From contig JALGQZ010000001.1 in the NCBI GenBank assembly GCA_023105745.1, positions 70,531,991-70,595,990 of the forward strand: a stretch of 64,000 bases of DNA. Direction: 5' to 3'. This DNA comes from Austropuccinia psidii (taxonomy: Eukaryota; Basidiomycota; Pucciniomycetes; Pucciniales; Sphaerophragmiaceae). The translations under genes and the position numbers were made by a program. The notes under the pieces were generated by a model that was given only the letters and a program-made list of their open reading frames with translations, did no database searches and was not told the origin of the DNA. This document shows positions 47,580 through 60,042 of this stretch, one piece after another; within the stretch, counting starts at the first letter, position 1, and each line of letters opens with the position of its first letter.

Positions 47580-50500
47580 AACACCCTACCTCTCAATAGC
47601 CCCTGATGAATTTCAAAAGTTATTCAAAACTGAAGATTTGCCTATGTAAGTAATGCATCAAAAAAACACATCATTCACCCTCTGGTATCTCTTGTGGCCT
47701 AGCGTTCACCAAAAATGATTATATATATCATATTGACAAGATAAAACACAAGCTATTGGCTTTAATTCTGATGCTGAAATCAAAAATCACAGGTCTTCAT
47801 GTGCTTCTCTGGTTATAGCATCTGAAAAGCTCCATCAGAAAAAGAAATTTGATAATTCAAGCCATTCTTACCCAATGTCAAATTTGGAACATTTTGATTG
47901 CTCATTTTGGTCCTATCAGCATTTGGTACAAAATAACAGTTCAGGCATTACAGCAATGATTATCACAGCCATATTGGATAGCTATCTTGATATTAGCTGC
48001 AAGGCATCCAGGTTCCTCCTCCCACCTTTGAAAGTCTTAATAGAACAATTGCAGAAGAAGAAAGAAAAAGTATTCAAGGAAAATAAAATGAAAATACCAA
48101 AGGATCCCATTTCTGTCTATCAATTGTTAAGATTGTATCCTACCCCTTTTTCTTATGTTTCCTGTCCTGAATGCTGGTTTTTGGCTTCCCAATGTGAAGT
48201 AGAAGGCAATTCAAATATTAAATGTCATAGGTACCTTGAGCCCCATCAAATTCAACCTCCATGTAATGAACCACTTGGAAAAAATATTGATTTACCTCAT
48301 CTACCCCTGAAAAAGCATTTCTCACCCCACAAGCTTTTCTACTATCAAACTTTCAAGTCTTGGCTGGGGCGCTTTCTTCAAAGACCAAAGATCCATGAAT
48401 TGCTATCCTTGCACATTGAAGCTCAAAATAACTCTAAAGTAACAGACATTTGGCAAGGTGAAATTTGGAAGAACTTCAAAGGGAATCAAGAATCTCCATT
48501 TCTTACAAAGCCTTGGCATCTTGCATTTTCACTATATGTTGATTGGTTTAATTCCTTTGGAAATTCCAGCCGTACCTCCAGTACTGGAGCTATAATGCTG
48601 GCTTGTCTCAATCTTCCTCCTGAAGTACGTATGAAGCCAGAAAACATTTATATTCCAGCCATCATTCCAGGACCAAAAGAGCCAAATGGTGAACAGCTTA
48701 ATTACCTGCTGAGACCGCTTGTTGAAGAGCCCAAAGAGCTTTGGAAGGGTGTTCACTTTTTTCCAACAAGCAATTCCAACTCAGATGAAACCATTTGATT
48801 AGCCATTTTGACTGTTATTGGTGATATTGTGGCTATTAGAAAGATAACTGGGTTCATTTCACACTCAGGTTCAAGATTCTGTAGCTTCTGTACAATCCAC
48901 AAAGATCATATTGAAGATATTGAAACAGATACATGGCCTAGCAGAAAGTTACGTTCACATAAAGGATATGTGGATTCCTGGCTCAATATCTCAACTGCTA
49001 CTGAGCGAGCTTCATTTTTCAAGGAGAAAGGGGTATGCTATTGAATCCTTGAAGATCTTCCTTACTGGGATGCAACAAAAATGGTATCTTTAGATATTAT
49101 GCACAACTTATTATTAGGTGTAGTCAAGGATCATGCATTTTTTGAGCTATGTATTCCCAAGTCAACATGGAAGAATAAAAGAAATAAGTCAGAAGAATTG
49201 GGAATTTTTGAGAATGATTCCCCAGATAGTGATGATATTGAAGTGATTATTTCCAGAAAAGAATGGAGAGGATTATGGAATGAAGCACAAAACCCAAGCA
49301 ATCAGTTTAAAGCACAAGAAATCTCAACAAGCAAGATGAAGAGTAGTGATAATATTCATTTTTCCTCCCTGACAGAGCCTTACAATGATGATCCAGACTT
49401 TATTCCTATCAGCTCTGAAATCAATGTAGAAGGATTTAATTTATCATTTCATTAATAGGGAGTTTTTAACCATGAAAATATCAAAGACTTACGTCAAATA
49501 GTAGAACAAACAACTATTCCTTCTTTCTGGACAAGGGTCCCAAAGAACCTTGGCTCAGCTAAACATGGAAGTCTCAAGGCGGCTGAATGGGAGCTACTAT
49601 AAAGGTCTACTTACCTTTCTTATTTTTAGTTTCTCAGCTTGAGGGGAAAGAAACTTCTTTGGGAATTATGAATAATACATTCTTACTTATCAGCTGTTTA
49701 AATATTGCAATGTCTGCAAATGTAACACAGAAGAAGGTTGGTGATTGGACAATACTTTGGTCAAAATTGCAAAAGTCCTGTCAAAAGCTTCTACCTAATC
49801 AGAGAAGCAAACCCAATTATAATTTTGCCAATCATATTCCTGAATTGATGCTTTGATGGGGTCCATGTAGGGGAACAGCTACTTGGGCCTTTGAGCAAAT
49901 GAATGGTAAATTGAGTAACCTTTTATCCAACAATAAATATGTGGGTTTTTTTCAAAAATTTAAATTTACATGGTCAATTCCTATCAATAAATACTAATAA
50001 AATGAATCTTCCAGCAAATATATCTTTAACAATGTTAAAAAAGACATGCCTGAAGTCAAACCTAGCATATCTTTTGCATTCACAAGATTCAACAGAAATG
50101 ATTTCTCAGATAAATAGTCTCTTGAACTTGAACAATGAAGCAAAGAATGGCTCAAAGAGTCCACAACGGCTTGATGATTGTAGCTATGAAGAAATACTTA
50201 AATTCCTTCAAGTCAGGTATCCACTCAAAAAATACATTGCTTGTTACAATGCACATTTATTTAGTGATAATTATAAAGTTCTGTCCCCTTATTACAAATC
50301 ACACTTGACCTTTAGCTTTAATGGGAAAAATTTCTCCACTCATATGAAGAATAGGGGAAACAGCCAAATAACATATAAAAATAATTGAATAGTAGAATTT
50401 GGAATGATAAAAACAATTTATTCCCTGGTTGATCCATACATCACTCAGGAACCATATTTCATTAGAGTTTCTCCAATACAAATAGAAACCAATTTTCTTC

Positions 50501-50658
50501 TTGATTGGCCATATCTTAATATATACAGGGGTTTTAAATCAAATAATTCAATAATTATTCAATCCAATGATATTCTATCATATTTTGGTCTTCTTGAGTA
50601 TAAAAAATACCTCTACATTGTTCAATTGAATCCATTATTGAATGGTTTGTCATTGTAG
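47580..50658 (+). pseudogene. TNP2-like (CACTA-related) transposase pseudogene, copy 1
   Basis: A possible first exon (TPYLSIAPDEFQKLFKTEDL, about 47.58 kb) precedes the main frame from 47875. Visible parts: a Cys/His cluster CPECWFLASQCEVEG..CHRYL, then DWFNSFGNSS..STGAIMLACLNLPPE and YIPAIIPGPKEP typical of fungal TNP2 transposases, GDIVAIRKITGFISHSGSRF with CSFC, SLDIMHNLLLGVVKDH, and a C-terminal block WGPCRGTATWAFEQMNGKLS. It is broken by TGA at 48796-48798, where copy 2 keeps CAA; by TGA after GVCY at 49042-49044, shared by both copies; and by stops near 49455, 49600 and 49855. The family is related to the basidiomycete Plavaka type; I cannot resolve the exact clade. Confidence 0.8.
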
Positions 50659-51396
50659 GATATAACATAATTTAGCTTTGATTATGAACTAGTTAAAAAA
50701 ATATATGTACTACATTAAGATGGCTCAAAGCAGATCTTTTGGCTGCATCAGGGAGTTTTATTCAATTTAGAAAAGCCACTCTTAACCTATCTATTGGATA
50801 GCTCTTACAATCCTAATATATAGTACTTTGCATACCCTGTAATATATGCTTTCTCCCCTCTCAGGTCCCTATAAGGTTTTAATCCTTAGGCTCACAGGGT
50901 ATTTGGAATTGTGACTTTAAAACAGGTCTGTAAAAACTTAGAGTTTATCTGATATAAAATTTTAAAAATTTCCCATCATGTGGTTTCATGATAGGATAGA
51001 TTTGAGGAATATATGGATGGCTCCAAAAGGGTATTATACAACCTCAATTCAACTTCCATGTGACTTTGTAATATCCACTTTTAGGAGGCTTAATTCCAAG
51101 GCAAAATACTGAGAAAGATATTATGTGGTTCTTAATAATTTCCAATTCAAAATATGTTTATATTTCGGCATCATCTCACTTTCCAAGCTTCAATTAATGT
51201 TTTATAATCCTCAATGATGGGTGTTTATTTTTTTCTTTTTAATTTTGATATTTTCTTTTTGTCATATTCAAGCCATATTTAAGAAACATAATGGTTACAA
51301 ATAGGCCATTAAGTCAGTACCAATATGTCACATTTTTGTTCTATCAAAGGAATATGTTATTACTGGTCAGCCAGTTAGACTAAAAATGCCCTTGTG
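50659..51396. other. 3' flank of the TNP2-like gene, copy 1
   Basis: AT-rich sequence, also present at 59.32-60.04 kb. No gene. It ends with the palindrome-like CTGGTCAGCCAG at the duplication border. Confidence 0.45.
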
Positions 51397-54360
51397 AGAG
51401 TGTTGAATTCCAATGTAACCTTAATTCTTGAAGCTTGACCACTCCAGAGTTGTCAATGTATTCCTTGGGAGCTGAACAAACATATGGGTCATCAAATTGG
51501 GAGGCCAATTTGAAATTACAATTCTCATCACACCATTGTTGTATTCTCTCTGCCAGCTAAAAAGAGAAACATTAAGTTCACATCAAGAATAATAATTAAA
51601 AAAAATTTCCCTTTTTCTAGCTGCCTCTAACCTTTTCTTTTCTTTGTGTGCTTAAATGAAGTCAACACCTTTCTGTTTGTTGCAATACTCATTGGATAAG
51701 TATGTGAAATATTTCTCCAGAATTTCTGTAAATATTGCATGATTATTATGGTCTGGAAACCAATAATAACTGTTGTATTCATCAGATCTCAATGCCATAT
51801 CAAATTTTCAATGGAACAAAGTGGCCATTAGCTCATTAAAAGGATGCTTCCATCCACTACACCAATCAAATTTAAAGTGTGTCAAACCTAGTTAGTGGAC
51901 TTGTGTATTGACATAACTCTTGAAGGCCTATCTTTGTATGTTCCATGAGGCAGTGGCATTAAATTGGTCTGGCTTGAATGCAATACTTTTCCCACAAACT
52001 AAATCCAGCTGTCTTTCTGCATTGGTTGGTGGATCAGGAAGGGTGGTAATGTCCCTTGCTACCATGCTGAGGATTTCATGGCAGTGTATCTTAACAATTG
52101 TGTGCATTGATTTTCTTCCATCTGGAAGTACTCCCTTCAGTTCCTTCAGATGTTCTTTTTGTGATTCTCTCTTTGATTATGCACTTTTTTTTCTCAAACA
52201 TTTGTTAGATTGGGACCTCACATCTCTAGAATATTCATCTTTATTCCCTGTGTTTTCCACAGATTACCATTAATCCATGATTACACCAAACAAAGGAATT
52301 GATTTACATACCATCTGAGTCATCAAAAAAGAATTCATGTAAATAATTCTCTGTAGCTAATTATTGTGAAGTCAATTTCAACTTTCCCTTGTTATTTTTT
52401 AAAGGATTGGTCCCACCCTTATTTCTTGAATAATCTGCCATTGTGTTTAGTCCCAGATTATCATTTTTCTCTGGGATCTTAACTCTGCTTGTTGATTTTA
52501 ATGAGGATTCTGCAAGTATCTTGTCCTGATAATTTGAAACCTGATGTTGAGAATCCTTGGGCTTAGCTAAAATGCCTAGTTTAAAAGAAGAAATTAAGTT
52601 TAATAACTGTTCAGTATGCACTTGAATAACCATGTTTTAAGCTTACTTTCCCACTCCTTCCCTTTTGAGCTTTTCATTTGGTATATAGGATTTGAAACAG
52701 TTGTAACCTGTATGGGTGAAGAGCAACCATCTTCACTACCAGTATTTATCAAGATCCAAAAACCAATAAGATTTTATAAAATATGATGTTTGATCAATAT
52801 TGGCATGAATAATTACCATCTTCTTACTCATTATTCTGTTCAATTTGTATCCTTTGTTTTTGATTTTCCTGTGTATATGAATTCCTTGAAAATGGAAAAG
52901 AAAATAATCCTGGCCTCTGTGTTTCAATGGGTACTTTGGCCTGATACAAATCTTTGGGTTCTGTGGGGATGGAAAATATGTCAGAAATGTGTTTCCTCTT
53001 TCTCTCTTGACCTATTTAATAATTCTTCAACTAAGCTTCTATTACATTAATTTTGGATATAAATGGTCACTTTACTAACCAAGCCAACCATAAATCTTTC
53101 TAGGCCATTATTGACCAAACGTAGGAATATCTGCTCCATATGATACCTGATAAATTAATTTTTAATTACAGTAATTAAAGAAGAACATACTTGAGAATTC
53201 TTCTTCCAAACTTGATGGAATTCCACCTTCATTTGCTTCAAATATCTGGTGCACTCTTTTTGGGACTGAAATCATCTTCCTACCAGGAACTTCTGAATGC
53301 ACAATTTGAACAGGAATCTACCTCAAATTTGTTGGTGCAGAAATTTGTGTAATTTCAAATTCCATTTGGATTCTCACATTGGGAGAAGCACCCCTTGTAA
53401 ATATATGGATGGATGGATGCTCCAAAATTGATGACTTTCCTTTAATACTTGAGGAAGAGCTGGGACCAGGTCTCAAGCTTTCATCAAAATGAACCCTGCC
53501 TTTGTTATGCTCTGATGGAACTGAGCTTTTCCCAAATTGCGGATGGCTTCTAGCATTCTCTTCTTGAATATGAGCTTCTGCCCTCTGGAAAAAAGCCTCA
53601 AATTGATCCAGTTCAGCCTGGCTTGGAGGTTGAGATTGATTATAATCTATGAAATATATCAAGACGAGTTAAAACCCAATATTTTGTGGCAATCCATATA
53701 TAATTGAAAGTACACCTTCAGATACAGATTTATGGGAAGCCTTTGGTGTCTCCAGATTAAGATCAGACATTTCACTTTCCTCTGATTCCTTGGATTCCGT
53801 TCATTTTACATCATAACATAAGTACATAAATATTTAAAAAAATAATTGATTAATTGCCTGATCCACTTGAGGAATACATAAACAATGGTTTCATTTGAGC
53901 TAGATTCAATTGGTTTGGAATTGCTGGCCTATTTGGAGGACCAGAAACCTTTTGGGATGATGATTTTACCTGCAAGCTTGTATTACTGGGAATTGGTGGA
54001 TATGCCACCCTCCATGAAGGAGACTGTGTCTGCAGAATGGTACCATTGGTAATTGGGGGTACAATTGATGGACAACCCACTTGTGGTTAAGATATTGGTT
54101 GTGTAATTGGTGGACCATCCACATTTGGTGAAGAAGATTGATGTTTTGAGCTGGTATTCTGTGGAGGTGGGGTTGGTGAGGTATGATGACATATACCTTC
54201 AGGGGCTTCTTTATCTGTGAAGAAAATGAGTTATGATTAACAAAGCATATTTAATAAACCAAAACTTTAAATATGGAGCTCACAATCATCAGAGCTATGC
54301 GCCATGCTAGCAATAAGTGAAACATTATATGGATCCATGTGGAAGAAATGATTCAGTTTT
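51397..54360 (-). pseudogene. Intron-rich companion gene, copy 2, 3'-truncated
   Basis: It corresponds exon by exon to 42206-45125. Open parts include 54080-53850 (Pro/Ser-rich), 53662-53318 (DYNQSQPPSQAELDQFEAFF, continuing through HIFTRGASPNVRIQMEFEI, where copy 1 is broken), 52927-52736 and 52633-52361. The conserved C-terminal part at 51.6-52.25 kb has several stops. The truncation at 51397 removes the end of the protein. Confidence 0.5.
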
Positions 54361-55019
54361 GATTGAAAAAATTTGTTTAGAAAATTATGGTGAAGCTATG
54401 AGCAAATTATCCAGTTGGAAAGAAATGGCATTGGATAATCTTTGCCACAAGTATCTTATATATCAGATCAATCCTCCATACTATGTATCCAATTATTTAA
54501 TTATAGGAATGAAATCAAGGCTGATTCAAACGTTTTCCAAATACACATCATTCATCAACAATCTGGAGTTCCTGTATACTATTTTTTCCATAGAAATTAA
54601 TGGTATTCATTTTAAGGTGACTTAAAGTTTGATATGAAGGCCAATCATATGGCGCATTTCTCAGAAATTTCCTCATCCATTATTGAGTAATCTAGGTGGT
54701 AATGGTATTAATACATGCAGATAACAATTATTTGGGTAAATCTTGTGGTAACCCAAGGAGTGTAGAGTTTGTACCTATCCATAGATCAGGAACAAAAAAT
54801 CAGAAAGAATTTGGGAAAACCATCCTCTGCACATGATTTCCCATTGGACAGGTAGTCAAATGCTTCTTCAAATGGGATTGATGCACAGTTTTTGGCTCAA
54901 ATCAGTGATTGAACTCAACCTCCAATTTGAAGGTGGATTTTCCATGGTGGCTTGTTTGGAAAAGCTAGGGTGAGCCACCCTCTTTTTGGAACTTGATTCT
55001 TTGAAAAAATCTCTTTTGC
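54361..55019. other. Intergenic region between companion gene and array, copy 2
   Basis: Diverged copy of 45126-45814; nothing further recognised. Confidence 0.4.
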
Positions 55020-55850
55020 TTATTAGACTTTCAGCTATGACAAACAAAACCCCATATGTGTGTAATGACAAATGGAAGGTTGTTTTTAGAAGCTATGAAA
55101 CACAACCCCCCATATTAAGGGTCACAAGAAACAGGGTGGTGTTCATACCAGTTGTGATAAAAAACCACCCAAAATATGGGTAATAGAAAACAAGGTTTTG
55201 TTTGAAGCAGCTATAAAAAACAATCTCCCAACAGAAGGACAATAGGTAACAGAGGGTTGTTCAAAGAATACAGAACAAACAACTCCCCAAAAGAAGGGTA
55301 ATAAGAAACAGGGTGTTGTTTGTGGCAGCTATGAAAAACAAACCCCTGTAGGAAGGGTAATAGGCAACAGGGGTTTTTTAAAGAAGCTAGAACAAACAAT
55401 CCTGGCAGAAGGGTAATAGGAAACAGGGGGATTTTGGAAGCAGCTAGAATTAACAACCCCCAAATAGAAGGGAAATGGGATAAGTGGCGTTTTTCAAACA
55501 AGCTATTTCAAACAAACCCCCAATAAAAAGCTAATACAAAATGGGGGTTGTTCAAAGAAGCTAAAACAAACACCTCCCAGACTGATGGGTAATGATCCAT
55601 GGGGGGTTGTTAGAAGTAGCTGGGGAAAAAAACCCCACATTTGAAGGGTAATGGGGATTGGGGACTTTTAGCTTCAGTTGTGGAAAAACCCCATGTTGAT
55701 ATGGTGATAATAAACAAGTAATGGTGATTCCTATCAGCTATTCTGGAATATGCCTCATTAAAGGGGTAGTTAACCATGAAAAGCTGTTCCCATCATATAT
55801 TTCAGAGAGTCTCCTGTAAAAAGGACAATAATAGCAGGGGGTGGTTTCAA
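55020..55850. repeat. Tandem array of 59-bp hairpin units, right array copy 2
   Basis: About ten units (from AACAAAACCCCATATG near 55.04 kb to AGCAGGGGGTGG near 55.84 kb) with the same motifs as copy 1. The roughly 357-bp higher-order repeat is present at most once here, so the array of copy 1 has expanded or this one has shrunk. Confidence 0.8.
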
Positions 55851-56229
55851 TGACAACTTGTGAAGAAAAACACATCAAAAATTAGGCTTTAAACCCACTT
55901 AATATGGGGCTTTTGATGTACTATACTATACAGCCCTGTATCAGCCATTGCATAACAGTACCTTTCCTATCCAAATTTTGAAGCATAGTTGTGAAATCAG
56001 TTACTAGTTGGAAAGTCATCTCTGCCATAATATTTTGAAATGATATTTTTAAAAATTTGGTTTGTACCAGTAATACCAACTGTTCACAGGTGTATTTCAA
56101 TTGAACATAAGAGTATAAGTACTTATACATAGCCCTTGCATTTGAAAAAAGTGAATTCAATAGCTCATTTCTTCTCTTTTTAATATTTAATCATACTAAT
56201 CTCAAGGTAACACCTTACTTCTCAATAGC
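55851..56229. other. Leader region before the TNP2-like gene, copy 2
   Basis: Counterpart of 47221-47579, no gene recognised. Confidence 0.4.
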
Positions 56230-59200
56230 CCCTGATGAATTTTAAAAGTTATTCAAAATTGCAGATTTGCCTATGTAAGGAATGAATCAAAAAAACACAT
56301 AATTCACCTTCTGGTATCCCTTGTGGCCTAGCATTCACCAAAAATGATTATATAAATCACATTAAAAATAGTTCAAAAAAAATTCAAAATGAAAAAGAAG
56401 CTATTGGCTTTAATTCTGATGCCAAAAACACCATCCACAGTTCTTCATGTGCGTTTTGGGTTAAAGCATCTGAAAAATTCCAAAATAAACAGACATTTGA
56501 TATTTCAATACATTCTGACCCAATGTTGAATTTGGAAAATCTTGATTTCTCATTTTAGTCCTATCAGAACTTAGAACAAAATCACAATTCTGTAATTACA
56601 GCAAGAACTATCATGGCCGTATTGGACAGCTATCATGATATTGGCTGAAAGGAATCTGGGTTCCTCCTCCCAGCTTTAAAAGTCCTAATAGAACAATCGC
56701 AGAAGAAGAAAGAAAAAGCATTCAAGGAAAATCAAATGAAAATACCAAAGGATCTAAGTTCTTTCTATCAATGTTTAATATTGGATCCTATGCTTATTTC
56801 TTTTGTTTCCTGTCCTGAATCCTGGTTTTTTTCTTCCCAATGTGAAGTAGAAGGCAATTTCAATATTATATGTCATAGGTACCTTGAGCCCCATCAAATT
56901 CAAGCTCCATGTAATGAACCACTTGAAAAAATTGATGTTTTACCTGATCTACCCCTGAAAAATCACTTCTCACCCCACAAGCTATTCTACTATCAAACAT
57001 TCAAGTCTTGGCTGGGACTCTTTCTTCAAAGATCAAAGATCCATGAATTTCTGTCCTTTCACATTGAAGCTGAAAATAACTCTTAAGTAACAGACATTTG
57101 GCAAGGTGAAATTTGGAAGAATTTCAAAGGGAATCAAGAATCTCCATTTCTTACAAAGCCTGGTCATTTTTCATTTTCACTATATGTCTATTGGCTTAAT
57201 GCCTTTGGAAATTCCAGCTGTACCTCCAGCACTGGAGCTTGAATTCTGGCTTGTCTCAATCTTCCTCCTGAAGTACATATGAAGCCAGAAAAAATTTATA
57301 TTCCAGCCATTATTCCAGGACCAAAATAGCCAAATGTTGAACAGCTTAATTACCTTCTGTGACCACTTGTTGAAGAGCTCAAAGATCTTTGGAAGGGTAT
57401 TCACTTTTTTCAAACCAGAAATTATAACTCAGGTGAAACCATACAACTAGCCATTTTGACTTTTATTGGTGATATTGTCGCTATTAGAAAGATAACTGGG
57501 TTCATTTCACACTCAGGTTCAAGATTCTGTAGCTTCTGTACAATCCACAAAGATCATATTGAAGATATTGAAACAGATACATGGCCTAGCAGAAAGTTAC
57601 GTTCACATAAAGGATATGTGGATTCCTGGCTCAATATCTCAACTGCTACTGAGCGAGCTTCATTTTTCAAGGAGAAAGGGGTATGCTATTGAATCCTTGA
57701 AGATCTTCCTTACTGGGATGCAACAAAAATGGTATCTTTAGATATTATGCACAACTTATTATCAGGTGTAGTCAAGGATCATGCATTTTTTGAGCTATGT
57801 ATTCCTGAGTCAACATGGAAGAATAAAAGAAATAAGTCAGAAGAATTGGGAATTTTTGAGAATGATTCCACAGATAGTGATGATATTTAAGTGACTATTT
57901 CCAGAAAAGAATGGGAAGGATTAAAGAATGATGCACAAGCCCCAAGCAATCAGTTTAAAGCATAATAAATATCAACAAGAAAGATAAAGAGTAGTGATAA
58001 TATTAGCTTCTACTCCCTGACAGAGCCTTACCATGATGATCCAGACTTTATTCCTATCAGCTTTTAAATGAATGTAGAAGGATTTGATTTATTATTTCAT
58101 TCATATGGTGTTTTCAACCATGAAAATATCAAAGAGTTACACCAAATAGTAGAAAAACCAATTATTCCTTCTATCTGCACAAGGGTCCCAAAGAATCTTG
58201 GCTCAGCTAAACATGAAAGTCTCAATGCGGCTGAATGGAAGCTACTATACAAGGTCTACTTAACTTTGTTATTTTTATTTTCTCAGCTTGATGAGAAAGA
58301 AATTTCTTTGGGAATTATTAATAATAAATATTTATTTATCAGCTGTTTAAATATTGCAATGTCGGCAAATGTAACACAGAAGAAGGTTGGGGATTGGACA
58401 ATACTTTGGTCAAAATTTCAAAAGTCCTTTCAAAAGATTTTCCCTAATCAGAGAAGAAAACCCAATTATCATCTTGACAATCATATTCCTGAATTTATTC
58501 TCTGATGGGGTCCATGTAGGGGAACAGCTACTTGGTCCTTTGAGAAAATGAATGGTAACTTGAGTAAGCTTTCATCCAACAATAAAATATGTGGGCTATT
58601 TTTTAAAATTGAATTCAAATGGTCAATTCTTATCAATAAATACTAATGAAAAAAATCTTCCAGCAAACATATCTATAGCAATGTTAAAAAAGAAATGCCA
58701 GAAGTCAACCCTGGCCTATCTTTTGCATTCACAAGATTCAACAGAAGTGATTTCCCAAATGAATAGTGTCTTGGAATTTAACAATGAAGAAAAGAATGGC
58801 TCAAAGACTCCACAACGGCTTGATGATCGTAGCTATGAATAAATACTCAAATTCCTTCAAGTCAGATATCCACTCAAAAAATACATTTCTTGTTAAAATG
58901 CACATTTATTTAGTGAGAATCATCAAGTTCTGACCCCTTATTAAAAATAACACTTGACCTTTAGCTTTAATGGGAACAATTTCTCCACTCATCTGAAGAA
59001 TAGTGGAAACAGCCAATTAGCATATAAAAATATTGGAACAGTAGAATTTGGAATAATAAAAACAATTTATTCCCTGGTTGATCCATACATCACTCAGGAG
59101 ACATATTTAATTAGAGTTTTTCCAATAAAAATAGAATCTGGTTCTCTTCTTGATTGGCCATATCTCAAGATATACAGGAGTTTTAAATCAAATACTTCAA

Positions 59201-59319
59201 TAATTATTCAATTGGATGATATTGAATCATATTTTGGTCTTCTTGAGTATCAAAAATACCTCTACATTTCTCAATTTAATCCATTATTGAATTGTTTATC
59301 ATTGTATGATATAACATAA
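56230..59319 (+). pseudogene. TNP2-like transposase pseudogene, copy 2
   Basis: Same domains as copy 1: CPESWFFSSQCEVEG..CHRYL, a worn NLPPE region with IIPGPK followed by a stop, GDIVAIRKITGFISHSGSRF, the LDIMHNLL motif (next residue Ser instead of Leu), and the end WGPCRGTATWSFEKMNGNLS. Stops differ from copy 1 in most places (for example near 57084 and 57330). At 57439-57447 it stays open (GETIQLAIL) where copy 1 has a stop. The 283 bases 57480-57762 are identical to 48832-49114, including the TGA after GVCY. Confidence 0.8.
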
Positions 59320-60042
59320 TCTAGCTTTAAATATAAACTAGTTACAAAAATAGATGTACTGCATTAAGAAGGCTCAAAGCAGAGCTTTTGGCTGCATCAG
59401 TGATTTTTTATTACATTTATAAAATCCCTTCTTAACCTATCTATTGGATAGCTCTTACAACCCCAATTTATAGTAATTGGCAAACCCTGTAATACAAGCT
59501 ATCTCCTCTCTCAGGTCCCTCTGGGGTTTTAATCCTTCGGCTCATAGGGTATTTGAAATTTTGACTGTAAAAAAGGGCTGTGAAAAGTTCTTAGAACTTA
59601 TCTGATATAAAATTTCAAACATTTCCCATCATGAGGCTTCATGATAGTAGAGATTTCAGGAATACATGGCTCCAAAATGGCATTATACAACCTCAATTAA
59701 ACTTCCATGTTACTTTATAATAGCCACTCTTAGAAGGCTTAATTCCAAGGAAGGATACTGAGAAAGATATTGTGTTTCTTAATAATTTCCTCTTCAAAAT
59801 ATGTTTAGATTTTGCCCTCATCTCACTTTCCAAGCTTCAATTAGTGCTTTATAATCCTCAATGATGGGTGTTTCTTTTTTTCTTTTTAATTTCAATATTA
59901 TTTTTTGTCATATTCAAACCATATTTAAGGAACATAATGGTTACAAATAGGCCAGTAAGCTAGTACCAATATGTCAAATTTTTCTTTTATCAAAGGAATA
60001 TGTTATTACTGGTCAGCCAGTTAGACTAGAAATTCCCTGGTG
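59320..60042. other. 3' flank of the TNP2-like gene, copy 2
   Basis: Diverged copy of 50659-51396; no gene. The sequence before the following TGTAAG is CCCTGGTG, comparable to CCCTTGTG at the end of copy 1. Confidence 0.45.

Larger units (their letters stand above)
42206..51396. repeat. Tandem duplication, copy 1
   Basis: This segment (companion gene, array, transposase gene) is repeated at 51397-60040 in the same order and orientation. Homology begins at AGTGTTGAA[C/T] (42206 and 51397) and ends in TTACTGGTCAGCCAGTTAGA just before the junction. Copies differ by roughly a tenth of positions by eye, and mainly in the length of the hairpin array. Confidence 0.85.
51397..60040. repeat. Tandem duplication, copy 2
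   Basis: Second copy of 42206-51396, slightly shorter because of a shorter hairpin array. At its left edge the companion gene lacks the last exon part that copy 1 has at 41945-42205, so the breakpoint fell inside that gene. Confidence 0.85.

Noticed and set aside
48532..48756. Minus-strand open frame conserved in both duplicates (also 57180-57413)
   Set aside because: Conservation follows from the transposase coding on the other strand; it has no domain.
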